Shown piece after piece: positions 1-10,508 of a stretch of 64,000 bases of DNA. Source of the DNA: Synaphobranchus kaupii (lineage: Eukaryota; Chordata; Actinopteri; Anguilliformes; Synaphobranchidae). The stretch is from NCBI GenBank assembly GCA_029718625.1, contig CM056397.1, positions 1,612,001 through 1,676,000 on the forward strand, given 5' to 3'. Under the pieces are notes generated by a model. The model had not been told where the DNA came from. It did no database searches and was given only the letters and a program-made list of their open reading frames with translations. The position numbers and the translations under genes were made by a program. The stretch's first letter is position 1; every line of letters starts with the position of its first letter.

Positions 1-150
1 CACTTTACGGAGTGGTTCGACTCTCCCGTCGTCAATACAAGATCTCGGCTAAAAATGAATGCAAGTCTGGACGGAAATTTTTTTTTGGCCAGACAGTGTA
101 CTTCCAGTTGGCAGTGCAACATGACCTCTGAACTCTGGGGCAAACTTACT

Positions 151-1351
151 GGGTGCATTCCAATAGTTGAAAAATGCACCCTCCCTTCCTCCAATACCAC
201 TTCCTCTATTCCATACCCCGGAAACCGATCTTTCTTTCCTTCCTCCCTCCACTGTCCCAAAAGTGGAGAAGACGAGCGAAGCGGCTTCAAACTCTGCTTC
301 TCCTCCCCTCCGACGAAGCATACATCGATGTATCCTACTGCAGAATTATTTTTCACACTTTTGGGTGACATCATCGCGCTCACACCCACAGAGGGCAACA
401 GTGATGATGCGTAGCTATGCCTTATATGAATTTCCCCAAGATAATGATGCCCAATACAAGATATTTAGCCTATATTGTGTGTGCTTCAGTTATTCAGTTA
501 TTAGCACACAAAGGACATAGCATCCTACAACGGATAACAAAATGCCAGTTCGTTTTTGTGGTTCATATCCTACATAAAAATTTGGCAATTGAATTTGGGG
601 AAACAGCTTTATTTATTTGCTTGCACATTAATGTTGCTTATTAACGAACATGACTATACATAAATATAGCCTGAGCATGACAGCTACCATTTCAGTATGT
701 GAATATGCATTAATTAATTTATTCAACCATTCTAAAGGACATTTTTAAATTTGATTCCAAATGTTAGTGGGAAATAGGCCTAATTGTTTTTCGTGTGTGA
801 CCACTGCGATATATGGACATTGGGAATGATAGGCCTATATCCGATAACATGACGATAATTCGTTCCACTAATCTAAGGAAATGTCTCCCAATTTGCATGT
901 GAGATGCAAGGAACTGCCTCTGAGGTGAATTAGTGCTCGGTATGTTCAGACATTGGGAACATCGGGATTCTGGAATTACAGTAAGTTGTTATGCTTGCGT
1001 AGCCTATACTACAACATGTTTACTTTGATCTAATGTTGCTGATTACATGTTAATTAGTGTCTCGAAGCGAACCGCAATACAGGCTATGACACTGTACATG
1101 CAACTACTTGCGCTTGTAACTTAAAATATATTTTGCAGCTTTAAATGGGCTGACCATGTGGAAGATCTGTGATTGGCTTTGGGAATATTTGTGGGCTTGG
1201 CGTCAGTCAAAGTTATGATAGGGCAACATCTTCAATAGTTGACAGCGATTTTGATGATTCGCTATTCCAATTTTCTTTACGGCTCCTTTCCTCCACTCCC
1301 CTCCTCCACATACTTCCGGAGGTGGGGAGTGAAGAATATTGGGACGCACGC
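151..1351. mobile_element. Long MITE with GGGTGCGTCCCAATA-type ends
   Basis: Non-autonomous DNA transposon. The left end reads GGGTGCATTCCAATAGTTGA and the right end is its inverted counterpart, finishing ATTGGGACGCACGC. The trinucleotide ACT flanks both sides (148-150 and 1352-1354), a possible target duplication. The copy at 32802-33101 has the same two ends in the opposite orientation and shares inner sequence near the right end (about 1027-1115), but it is only 300 bp, so this copy carries roughly 900 bp extra. No transposase is recognised. The superfamily is unsettled: a 3 bp duplication would fit PIF/Harbinger, but ACT is not the usual TWA. Confidence 0.6.
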
Positions 1352-1912
1352 ACTGTGGTCAGGCGACAGTGGCACAGCTGCAACTCGTTACAGTGCCCCA
1401 ATAAATGCAGGGCAGCCAATGAGCAGCCTTCAGTAGCCAAAAAGGGTTGGGGAATGAGAAGCCTTAACTCATTACAGCCCATTGTTACACACAAAGGATC
1501 ACCACAAGCTGTCACTGAATGGGAAACAGGTCTTAATAGCCCACAAAGAGACAAAGGCGATTACAACACAGGCTGCTAACTTTGCCAGTCATTTTACCAC
1601 TTATAGCATAATTGAGGAATGCTTCTATTGTTCAGCTAAAGTGAGAATACGTGTAATTATTGCCTTTTTAAGAGACGTTTTTGCATTTGAAAAAGCACAC
1701 AAACAGTAATTATGAAAAGCCTTCTTGCTGACACATTAAATAAATGCACAATGAATGAAAGCATATGTTGCTTTTATTTTGGAGACCATGCTGATTGCTT
1801 GAGAACAAACCTAATAGAATGAATTGTGCCAACTCACTGTTTATGAACTAGGAAGGTGTTGGGTTTCCAGGGCTTTTCTCTTGCGGGGGGGAGGGGGGGG
1901 GGGGGGGGATTC
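1352..1912. other. Unassigned stretch with a G homopolymer
   Basis: No gene or repeat family recognised. It ends in a run of 23 G interrupted once by A (1885-1908), which abuts the foldback core that follows. Such a run is polymorphic and error-prone in assembly. Confidence 0.4.
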
Positions 1913-2278
1913 AAACTATCATTCTGCTGCCAGATATGCAGTAGATATGGATGGATCATTTTAAGGGTTGTTTCTCCTGACTTTCATATAGAACTCTATG
2001 GAAAAATAAGTCAGAGGAAAACAACCCTTCAAGTGATCCATCCATATCTATTGCATATCTGGCAGCAGAGTGATGGTTTGAGGCTCGTTTGATACCTCAG
2101 ACCCTTGATGACTTACTGCCATTTAGCCAACCATGGGTTCCATGCTATTCCTGTGTAATTTACAGCTTAATCTAGTCCCACCCCCCAATTCCCATAGAGA
2201 TCCATTCAAATGCAGAGAGATTATAGTATCGCTTGTTAGAGTCCCTGAAAATAAGATATCAAGAGTCTTCCAAAGTTC
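1913..2278. mobile_element. Foldback Tc1-type core, copy A
   Basis: Palindromic MITE core. The left stem holds GCCAGATATGCAGTAGATAT and a GGATGGATCA block, then a loop of about 35 bases, then the inverted stem ending in TATCTGGCAGCAGAGTGATG. The right arm continues outward to AGATATCAAGAGTC, the inner part of a Tc1 arm. The same core occurs at 7118-7510, inside 11839-13838 and inside 62937-63647, with partial pieces near 8090-8190 and 28705-28818. The left outer arm is missing here. It is non-coding. Confidence 0.65.
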
Positions 2279-3556
2279 CAAATTATTATCTAATAATTGG
2301 ACAATCATTTACACCTGTTTTGTGGACCAGACATCAATTTTAATCAATATATTTGATAGTAAAGGTAGGGGTGTACTTACTTTTTTCCTCATGAGGAATT
2401 TGCATTTATGTTCATTTCAATTGCTTAAGTGATTCCAAAGTCTACTTTTTTTAGCATCATTTGCTTAATTAGTTTACCTTAATCAACCAATATGGTTGAA
2501 ATTAAAATAAAAAAAACTTGTGTCCAGATGTGTCAAAAAAAACTGATTACCGTTTGAGGCTTTACTTACTATTCACATGACCCTATATTTGTGTATCTAA
2601 AAGGATATTTGGCCATTGTGTCTGTATGTTGGAGTGTAGTCTCACCATGCTGCGTGTAGCTGTTTGTTTGAGTGGCATGTCACTATATTGTGTACTTGTG
2701 GGCCTGGTTTTACCACTCTGTGTGAAAAATTGTAGAGATAGCACTTTGTGCATGCCTGCGTTTTATGGTAGAGATTTAATGCACTGTGCTGCATTACTGT
2801 TTGATTGGACATTTAATAACTTGTGTGTATATCACTGCTCAGTTACTCAGTTAGCTGTAGGTATATCTGTGTGTTTGAGTATAGAGCAGCCATGTGTGTG
2901 TTTTTGAGTAGAGTTGGTGTTTGAGTGAGAAGATACCACCTGTGTGAGTGTGTCTCAGTGGAGAGTTACCACACTGTGTACAATTGTGTATGTATGTTTG
3001 AGTGGAGTTATCATGCTGTGTGTGTGTGTGTGTGTGTGTATGTGTGTTTGTGTGTCTAACTGTGGGGAGTTAGAGTACCATCCTGTGTGTATGTATTTTT
3101 GCAGTGCATTTCCTCAGCACATGTGTGTGTCTGCGCGCATGCCTGCATACATGTGTGTGTGTACATGTTGGTGAGTGTGCCTGCATGCGTGTGTTTGCAT
3201 GGGTGTCAGTTAATGTTTCATGTAAATTGATGATAATGTAGCTATTCCTACGGGGGAGCTCTGCAGGGCTGCCAGCAGAGGACAGCCTACCACTGGGTGT
3301 ACCACTACAGAGGACGGTCCGTCACGTGGTGTACCACTACAGTTTACCTAAAGAGCGCTGGGTGGATACCAGCAGACACCATTGGCCAGAACTCAGCCCC
3401 ACCAAGACCGACAAGTGATCAAAGGTTCTGCCACAAAGCCCATATCCTTGCTATGTCATTAATGACAGTTCAGATGTTATAGCCCGCTTGCAAATCCCTC
3501 AGAGATCCTGTTGGTCATAATTTCTCACTTTGTGAAACAATGAATCATTCTGTACT
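2279..3556. other. Tc1-like tail and GT-rich low-complexity stretch
   Basis: About 2300-2400 looks like the decayed end of a Tc1 element, with a GGGGTGTACTTACTTTTT motif near 2367. From 2600 to 3240 the sequence is loosely TGTG-rich, with a pure GT run near 3016-3038. At 3250-3490 there is a non-repetitive patch with the duplicated phrase GGTGTACCACTACAG (from about 3297 and 3339). No gene is recognised. Confidence 0.4.
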
Positions 3557-3752
3557 CACAGTTGTTAAAGGTCCCATGGCACTTATTGCAGAGTAGGGGG
3601 TTCCCTGATGTCCTGATCAAATTCCCATCCTGGCTTTATTTATCTAGTACTTAATATTCCCCACTAATTCCTCTACAGCGGATATGTGGCAAATCTTCTG
3701 GTGAAATGGCTGCTGCATATCACACAGTTGGATGCTACACATTGGTGGTGGT
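3557..3752 (+). repeat. Retroposon tail-like repeat (tentative)
   Basis: The phrase GATGCTACACATTGGTGGTGG, preceded by GAAATGGCTGCTGCATATCA, resembles 3' regions of dispersed tRNA-SINEs in fish. No tRNA head is visible upstream, so it may be 5' truncated. It abuts the 3' end of the antisense LINE that follows. Confidence 0.3.
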
Positions 3753-3753
3753 T

Positions 3754-4422
3754 GAGTAAGTAAGTAAGTAATGTTTATTTGATATAGCACCTCTCATAGA
3801 CAAAAGTCACAAAGTGCTTCACAGGAATTGAAATACACAAAACATCCAGATAAAAGTTACAATAAATCACAAGACAGGACATAGCAACACAGAAATACAT
3901 TCATGCATGGCTAGACAAATGCCTGTCTAAACAGATGTGTCTTTAGTTGCACCTTAAAAATGTCCACAGAGGCTGCAGCTCTTAAGTCCTGTGGAAGGGC
4001 ATTCCACAGCTTAGGGGCCAACGTTTCAAAGGCTCGGTCGCCTGATCAGACGACCTCAGTGACCTGCTGGCAACATAAGGGTGGAGCAGAACACAAAGAT
4101 ATGTAGGTGCCTGGCCATGGAGGGCTCTATAAGTAATGACCAAAACCTTAAAATGAATCCTGAAAGTGACAGGAAGCCAGTGCAAGGAGGCCAGGATAGG
4201 AGTAATATGACAGGTCTTCCTGGACCTAGTCAACAGCCTGGTGGAAGCATTCTGGACCAATTGTAGACGGTCCAGAGATGACTTGCTGAGGCAGGTAAAA
4301 AGTGAATTGCAGTAGTCCACGCGTGATGACACAAAGACATGAATAATCTTCTCCAACTCTACATGGGACACAACAGGCCTAAGTTTCACAATGTTTCTAA
4401 GCATTCTCAAGGTTGAGGTGAG
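3754..4422 (-). mobile_element. 5'-truncated L2-like LINE, 3' end
   Basis: Antisense non-LTR retrotransposon fragment. On the minus strand it holds the end of a reverse transcriptase ORF and a short 3' UTR that finishes in a simple TTAC repeat (plus strand GTAAGTAAGTAAGTAA near 3754-3770), as expected of L2-type LINEs. Similarity stops near 4422, a normal 5' truncation. Confidence 0.75.
3982..4410 (-). pseudogene. L2-type reverse transcriptase, C-terminal fragment
   Basis: A 142-residue open frame, the C-terminal part of a LINE ORF2 whose full protein would nick target DNA and prime reverse transcription. Visible family hallmarks are SRVDYCNSLF, then LDRLQLVQNASTRLLTR, then ITPILASLHWLPV, then ITYRALHGQAPTYL, in the order seen in L2/CR1-like elements. 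The endonuclease domain and the catalytic YADD region are absent, removed by 5' truncation. The frame remains open, so the copy may be fairly recent. It is not a host gene. Confidence 0.8.
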
Positions 4423-4504
4423 CTTCTCCCATTCAATGTAAAGACCTTTGAGAAAATGAACACTTTATAAATCCAATCGATTATTATTATCCGTGGACAG
4501 AGAC

Positions 4505-6077
4505 TGTTGCAAGAGTGGAGCCAGGGGAATCCTAAAGCCCTAAGGCCACTAAGGCGGGATACCCCGCAGATAAGGGAGGAGACAAGACAACGAACAACGA
4601 ACACCACTACAGACGCTACTAAAAGGCTTGACTGTCACACGCCAAATAGAGCGCAAGGACAGGATTCTGAACAGTCAGAAATAATAGGCGCCCTGTCTCG
4701 GAAACGAGACACATAAGAACGGGCGAGTAGTGTAAAGACAAACATAAAACAGTCAATAAACACTGCAAAATAATACGATAGAAACTGAGAAGGCGAAAGG
4801 AACAGATCCAACGTTCCAAGGCTAGTTTGATAGGCTAGCAGTCAAATGCGGAAAAATAAAGGGGGTAAACACCTGATCTCCCAAGGGGAAGAAACATTTT
4901 ACAGGCGAGCCGATGGAGCACCGTCGTCCCATAACTTTACTATCCATAATGACTAACGCAAGCTTAATTGAAAACAAAAGCCCTAGCCTCTCAGTAAAGA
5001 AATATGTAACGAGGCGAAATGGAACAGAGAGCTAACGTTCCGAGGCTATTTTAAGAAAACACGCAGTCACACACAAACACGTCCACAACATCGCCCAAGC
5101 TCCACATAAGGAGACAAACACCCGGAGAACGAAACAGAACAAAAGTTCCCAACAAAATCGTCTCGCAGGTGAACAGGACAGGGCGAACAGGACAGCTGCA
5201 ACAAAAGACCACGCAAACTTAATAGCAAGCACTGCCTCAATATAATATAAATAACCCTGACTCACAACAAAGGGGAACGTAGTCCACGAGGAGACAAAAA
5301 CAGGGAAACAAATGTACCGAAGCTACTAACTGGCTCACGAGATGGGTAACTAAAAAGCCAGCAGGAAATAAGCCCTGCCTCAGCAATGAGGCGATAAAAT
5401 AGGCGAGTAGCCCAAATGGTACGAATAACTAACACAAGATAAATAAAGCCCTAAAATCAGTATGATAAAAATGCCCTGTCTCTAGTAAAAACCTACAATG
5501 TAGATAAATACAAACAAACAATACTCCTCTCGCCTTCACGGAAGAAAGCAGACAGAGAGAGGAGAAAGAGACATAGAAAGGCAAACACTAGGCAAACGGA
5601 CTAAAAAGGAGAAACCAGGAAGCGAGGACTGAAAAGAGCCAGGGGGGAAGAGTCCGAATAACTACATCCACATAGGCAGATACGCCAGGGGGGACGAGTC
5701 CAAATAGCTCCTTCCGCATAGGCGAGTCCCGCATAACTCCAACTAACCACAACGGAGCAAAACGGTCTCCTTAAAAACCTAGACCGAAAATAATACTGAC
5801 TTACATACAAAGGGCTGAATAATACCACACACAATACAGCACAATACACCACAGTACAAACAATCAACAAATTACAATGAACAATTAATGTCGAAGCCCC
5901 GAACGAAGGAAACGGTAGGCTTATATATCTCTCCGGCCACTACGCACAGGTGAAAATGCTTAACAGAAACTCCGCCAACTCAGCAGGGCGGAGCAAGCAT
6001 CTACCAAAAGGACAGCGCCCTCGCGTGGCCACAGAGGAAAACGACCGCATAGCAAAACAGGGTTCAAAACCATGACA
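4505..6077 (-). mobile_element. Long Gypsy-type LTR, antisense copy
   Basis: Minus-strand LTR starting TGTCATGGTTTTG at 6077. It is homologous along its length, in reverse orientation, to the LTR at 37976-39862. Shared blocks include the CGCGAGGGCGCTG segment near the start, the GTTATGGGACGACGG segment, and the CCGCAGATAAGGGAGGAGAC / TAAGGCGGGATACCCC segment near the far end. No matching target duplication was found and the far edge (about 4505) is diverged. No internal gag or pol lies beside it, so it is a solo or remnant LTR. Confidence 0.7.
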
Positions 6078-6787
6078 TACACAGGCTGGTTCAGTTCTTT
6101 GATGTGTCCAGAAAGTTCTGTCTTTTGGCAGCGTCTCTGGATTGGATTGTCCATTTTCTCCGTTTCCAAGCAGCTGGCTTGGTGAGTGTTGCTGGAAACT
6201 TTTGAAGAAGATTTGCTGGTCCTTTGTCCTTCGGCAAGTTGTTTCCTTCGGTTCCTCGTGGTTTCCGTGTAACAACCCAGGCTGCCACTTCACAGCTATG
6301 CTGTATAATGATAGCTGGATGCAGTTTCAGTGGTTTCAGTGGGAAGAGCGGTTGTTCTGGCCGCCTAACCCGAGGGAGAGAGAGCAGTTCTCTCTGCGTG
6401 TTCCCTTTGCCTGGGTCGGCCAGTCTCGTCCCTGATGGACAGGAGACGAGAGTGTTCCGACAAGTGAAAATGGTAAGAAGGGAAGAGCAGGAAGTTTGCT
6501 CGAAGTTTTATATCCTGATTGATCAAGTCCTGCCCAGGATCACATGACTTTCGCATGCCGGTATATGTAGTCTTTTGGAAATGCGGTCCAGGGTCACATG
6601 AATGCGAGTTGATTTCCAAGGGACATGCACTACAATGGACTGACAGAGCAGATAAGTCAACATAATTTCAGTTACTAAGATAGATCTAGCTATCCAGATA
6701 TATCTATTAATAGCTATCATTACTTAATATGATATTCTAAAGGTGGATAGTCAGTTAGGGCGAGCTAACTTAGCTGGCTAAAATTAC
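6078..6787. other. Unassigned stretch
   Basis: Mixed-composition sequence directly upstream (in its own orientation) of the antisense LTR. Several short open frames on both strands have no recognisable domain. It may be old LTR or host sequence. Confidence 0.3.
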
Positions 6788-7510
6788 AGTTGAAGTCGGA
6801 AGTTACATTCCCCATTCAGTCATACACTTAGGTTGAAGTCATTAAAACTCATTTTTAACCACTCCACAGATTTCATGTTAGCAAACTATAGTGTTGGCAA
6901 GTCAGTTAGGACATCTACTTTGTGCATGACACAAGTCATTTTTCCAATAATTGTTTACAGACAGATTATTTCACTTTTAATTCACTATATCACAATTCCA
7001 GTGGGTCAGAAGTTTACATACACTAAGTTCACTGTACCTTTACAGTTTTAATATTTGGTCGCATATCCTTTGCATGCCATGACTTCCTGATGTCTGTGAC
7101 CCAACAACATCAAAAGACTCTTGATATCTTATTTTCTGGTAGACTACTATTTTCTGATACTCTTGCAAGCGATACTATAACGTCTCTGAATTTGAATGGA
7201 TCTCTATGGGAATTGGGCGGGTGGCACTAGATTTAGCTGTAAATTATGCTGGAACAGTATGGAATACATGATTGGTAAAATGGCTCTAATTCATCAAGGG
7301 TCTGTGGTATCAAACGAGCCTCCAACCATCACTCTGCTGCCAGATATGCAGTAGATATGGATGGATCACTTTAAGGGTTGTTTCTCCTGACAAATTTTCC
7401 TATTGAACTCTATGGAAAAATAAGTCAGGAGAAACAAGCCTTGAAGTGATCCATCCATAACTACTGCATATCTGGCCCAAGAGTGATGGTTTGAGGTTCA
7501 TTTGATACCC
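6788..7510. mobile_element. Truncated Sleeping Beauty-like Tc1 with foldback core, copy B
   Basis: Begins CAGTTGAAGTCGGAAGT after TA. After a disrupted patch it follows the Sleeping Beauty-type terminal repeat through GGCAAGTCAGTTAGGACATC, TGTTTACAGACAGATTATTT and CCAGTGGGTCAGAAG (to about 7041). From 7045 it changes to the inner arm of another Tc1 family (TTTGGTCGCATATCC) and then to the foldback core (7118-7510). The matching right terminal repeat is missing. No transposase ORF. Confidence 0.75.
6803..6822 (+). repeat. 20 bp direct repeat, copy 1 (copy 2 at 7676-7695)
   Basis: TTACATTCCCCATTCAGTCA occurs at 6803-6822, inside the Tc1 terminal repeat, and again at 7676-7695, just beyond the element. 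In the terminal repeat it breaks the run from CGGAAGT to ATACACTTAGG. The 7676 copy follows AAATTA, the same bases that precede the element at 6782-6787. Confidence 0.85.
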
Positions 7511-7851
7511 CAGACCCTTCAACTCTTCAACCTGCCCAAATTTGTGGCACGTGACTTTTTAACACTGTTTACTGACTTCAGTTGGCTGCCCGCATCCAAT
7601 CCAGATGACTCACACTGGAACACCAAGCAACAAATGCTACTGCCCCTTCTCTGCACTCCTCCTCCAATGGTTAAATTACATTCCCCATTCAGTCAGGCAG
7701 GCTGATGCACTGGCTGTTTTCCACAAAAGTCTTAAACTCACCTTTTCAGACGACACTTCAATGTTTCTATTTAATAAAAAGAAAACTGCACTAACACTTC
7801 TCTCCCATTACCCTGCAGGACTTGAAGCATGCATCTTGATGGTTGCACTTA

Positions 7852-8325
7852 CAGTGCAGTCCGTAAGTATTTGGACAGTGACCCATTTATTGTTGTTTTG
7901 GCTCTGTACTCCTGCACATTTCATTTGAAATGGGACAATGACTATGAAGTTAAAGTGCAGAATTTCAGATTTAATTCAGATTTGTTTTTACATCCATATT
8001 GGGTGAACCGTGTAGCAATTCTAGCCGTACCCCCCATTTTAGGGGGACCAAAAGTAATTGGACACATTAACATAAACTTACATAAAGTAATACACATGGT
8101 TGGCTAAATGACTGTAAGTCATGAAGGGTCTGGGGTATCAAATGAACCTCAAACCATCACTCTTGGGCCAGATATGCAGTAGTTATGGATGGATAGTTTC
8201 ACCATTTATCTATGTATAAAATGGCTGTAAAAAAAACACTTTAACCTCATAGTCACTGTCCCATTTCAAATCCAATGTGCTGGAGTACAGATCCAAACCA
8301 ACAAAAACTGTGTGAAATGCCCTTT
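7852..8325. mobile_element. Tc1-type MITE with CAGTGCAGTCCGTAAGTATT ends
   Basis: Left end after TA reads CAGTGCAGTCCGTAAGTATT, then TTGGACAGTGAC and TTGTTGTTTTGGCTCTGTAC, a very common fish Tc1 terminal repeat. The inverted counterpart is at about 8240-8320 (ACCTCATAGTCACTGTCCC, then CAAATCCAATGTGCTGGAGT). The middle holds a shortened foldback core (near 8160-8195). The right terminus is eroded. Non-coding. Confidence 0.7.
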
Positions 8326-8829
8326 TGTAATAGACTGAATTGCAAATTGAAATTGTAAGCGTGCTAGTTAAAGAGGTTTTGGTGCTGTGCACCTTTGTGT
8401 GTGTGTTATGGGAGGAGGAAAACCTCCAGCAGGAGATGGATAGCTCACTGCATCATGCCTGCAGGCCAGACATGACACTAAGAAGAGCTCCAAAGCGCAT
8501 CCCTGTGAACACACCATGCTCATGGTCTTAATGATTCACTCATTCTGTGTCCTAACACTGTCATATTAAACTCACACTGTCAGAATGAGACTCAGAATGT
8601 ATGCACAAACAGGCATTTGTACTCAAACCAACAAGACGCATACACACATATTCATAAGCACATTTTTTATGCCACCCAATGTGTGTCTGTACATGTCCAA
8701 TTCCCACCCTAATTTGGATGAGTGAACTGCACTGCTTATTTGGGAGAGTGCAGACATCCACGGTTCTCCGATGAAACGTGGTGTTTCCGCAGACTACAAG
8801 TAAGTTTGCAGTCGGAGGGAAGACCTTTC
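8326..8829. other. Unassigned stretch
   Basis: No repeat family or reading frame recognised. Short AT- and CA-rich patches only. Confidence 0.3.
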
Positions 8830-9012
8830 ATACACTGCTTTCACATGCAGTCCACGGCACCCAATCACCCATCAGGGGTCGCTAGGGAGCAATGGACCAC
8901 AAACCCCTAACTGACTGAGCCCTCCCACACTCAATCGCACTATGGAGCGACCACCCACAGTAGACAATGGTATGGTCTGGGCTCGATCCCAGACTGTGGA
9001 GATAAATAAATT
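8830..9012. repeat. SINE-like repeat (tentative)
   Basis: Contains GGGCTCGATCCCAGACTGTG, which resembles a tRNA B-box (GGTTCGANNCC), followed by AATAAATAAATTTTAAG. The preceding 150 bases contain no clear A-box on the same strand. Family not recognised. Confidence 0.3.
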
Positions 9013-9047
9013 TTAAGACATATGCATATTAAGGATACATAATATGA

Positions 9048-9183
9048 ATACACTTATTTACTAATACCTGTAGCATGTCCAAAACATATAAAACAAATAT
9101 ATTGACCAATCATTGGTCATGTCATTGGTGTTGCGTGTGCTAAAATGTTTTGCACATGCTGAAGGTCTTAGTAAATGAGGCCC
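9048..9183. mobile_element. Small palindromic MITE
   Basis: A 136 bp inverted repeat. The left arm TATTTACTAATACCTGTAGC, then ATGTCCAAAACAT, pairs with the right arm ATGTTTTGCACATGCTGAAG, then GTCTTAGTAAATGAG. The outer motif CTCATTTACTAAGAC is common at ends of small fish MITEs. No target duplication could be set. Confidence 0.55.
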
Positions 9184-10268
9184 ATAGACTGTACATATTC
9201 GTAAGCATACATGCATATACAAATTGAAGACTGTTTTTCCAAAAACTCCCTCAGTCCACTTTGACCAATTTTGAAAAAACCAACATTTTTGTTTATTTTA
9301 AATTGGTTGAGTTTCTTTGCATGAAAAATCATGTTTTAATACTTACATCCCTCAGAATAATACTGTAATAGTAACACTGCAAATATCTAACCATTTATCA
9401 GAAAAAATAATACCCACCTTGAAAAATATGGTTAATTAAAATTGGACTGAGTTTTAGAAAAACAATTTTTTTCAATTTGTGATCGCACACATACAGTCAG
9501 AGAGCACAACATTTTTACACATATTTTTACAAACGTACAGTATGTTCATGAGCACACACACACATGCATGCATACGCACACACACAAGCACTGGATAATT
9601 TCTGCACTGCAAGGAAGGATTGACATGACTGCTTATTACTCTGGCAGAGGAGCACGTTGTTCTCTTAACCAGGGCCCCGTCCCCTCTCTGGTCACCACTG
9701 ATCCCACAAACACCATGTACAGCACACACGGATACATCCTTAAACGTGGCCAGATGCCTCGCACACAATATTGTTCGCATTACATTCACGGCCAGCCCTC
9801 CAGATGTTGCGATTTGTCCGCGCTCCTATAAAAACCCGCTCGTCCTCCCAGCTTCGACACTCCAGGGATAGAGGCGTTGCTCAAGACCCTCAAACCACTG
9901 AGGATGATCACATGGTCTGCGTCTCGCATTTTCCTTTCAACGCTTGCCCAAACTTTAGCCTGCTTTCTCCTGAGCTGGGCTGTCTGGCTTTGAACCCAAA
10001 GTGTTTGATTTGCTCGGCTCAAATTGTGAACAAATGTTTCTTTAAGGAGACAAAAGAAGGAAATGGAGCAGGGCCTGCTTAGGTTCTCCATTGTAGGCGA
10101 TTTCTTGGCATGCCTTGCCAATTCACCCGCCTGGCGAGCAAAGTCGGCAAGCTTACAGTACGTATAAAGTGTTTTAAAGAGCGCTTTTGATCTGAACAAA
10201 AGCGGGCCGGTTAAACTGCAATGGGAATAATCAGATATTACAGGCTTCCATCCCTCACCTGAGATCAT
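9184..10268. other. Unassigned stretch with CA repeat and possible core promoter
   Basis: A-rich sequence to about 9480, then imperfect CA repeats (9555-9595), then a high-complexity patch without repeats. TATAAAAA at 9827-9834 sits in a GC-richer context and could be a core promoter, but no convincing ORF follows. A 160-codon open frame on the minus strand (9786-10268) has no recognisable domain and is probably chance. Confidence 0.3.
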
Positions 10269-10508
10269 TATAAATACAGAGCGTTTGGCTTTAGGCTAGA
10301 AACCCACAACACGCAGCAGGACACTGGTGACAGTCTTATTGAATCCAAGCCTTCCTCCGTGAGGAATACCGCAGCTGATACTGCCATGAGATTCCACGCC
10401 CACGCTTTCCCCTGTCCTCGATTTTATTTAAATTTTTCTACTGTTAGCCTACTGTTGTTCACCATGGAAGATGCCGACCTCCACGCTATTTACACCCACC
10501 CGGTTTAA
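10269..10508 (+). CDS. Possible 40-residue ORF behind a TATA box
   Basis: TATAAATA at 10269-10276 is followed 110 bases later by an ATG (10386) that opens a 40-codon frame to a TAA at 10506-10508. The peptide starts MRFHAHAFPCPRFYLN, has a short hydrophobic run (STVSLLLF), and ends MEDADLHAIYTHPV. I do not recognise it. The hydrophobic stretch is too short and late for a good signal peptide and no dibasic processing site is visible. It lies in non-repetitive sequence, which is why it is listed. It could be the first exon of a gene outside the window, or chance. Confidence 0.15.
   Translation, partial: YKYRAFGFRLETHNTQQDTGDSLIESKPSSVRNTAADTAMRFHAHAFPCPRFYLNFSTVSLLLFTMEDADLHAIYTHPV

Noticed and set aside
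3982..4410. 142-codon open frame as a host gene
   Set aside because: Its order of motifs is that of an L2-type reverse transcriptase C-terminus, and a LINE-type simple-repeat tail follows.
9786..10268. 160-codon minus-strand frame as a gene
   Set aside because: No domain, no plausible promoter on that strand and no splice or codon signals. Length is compatible with chance.
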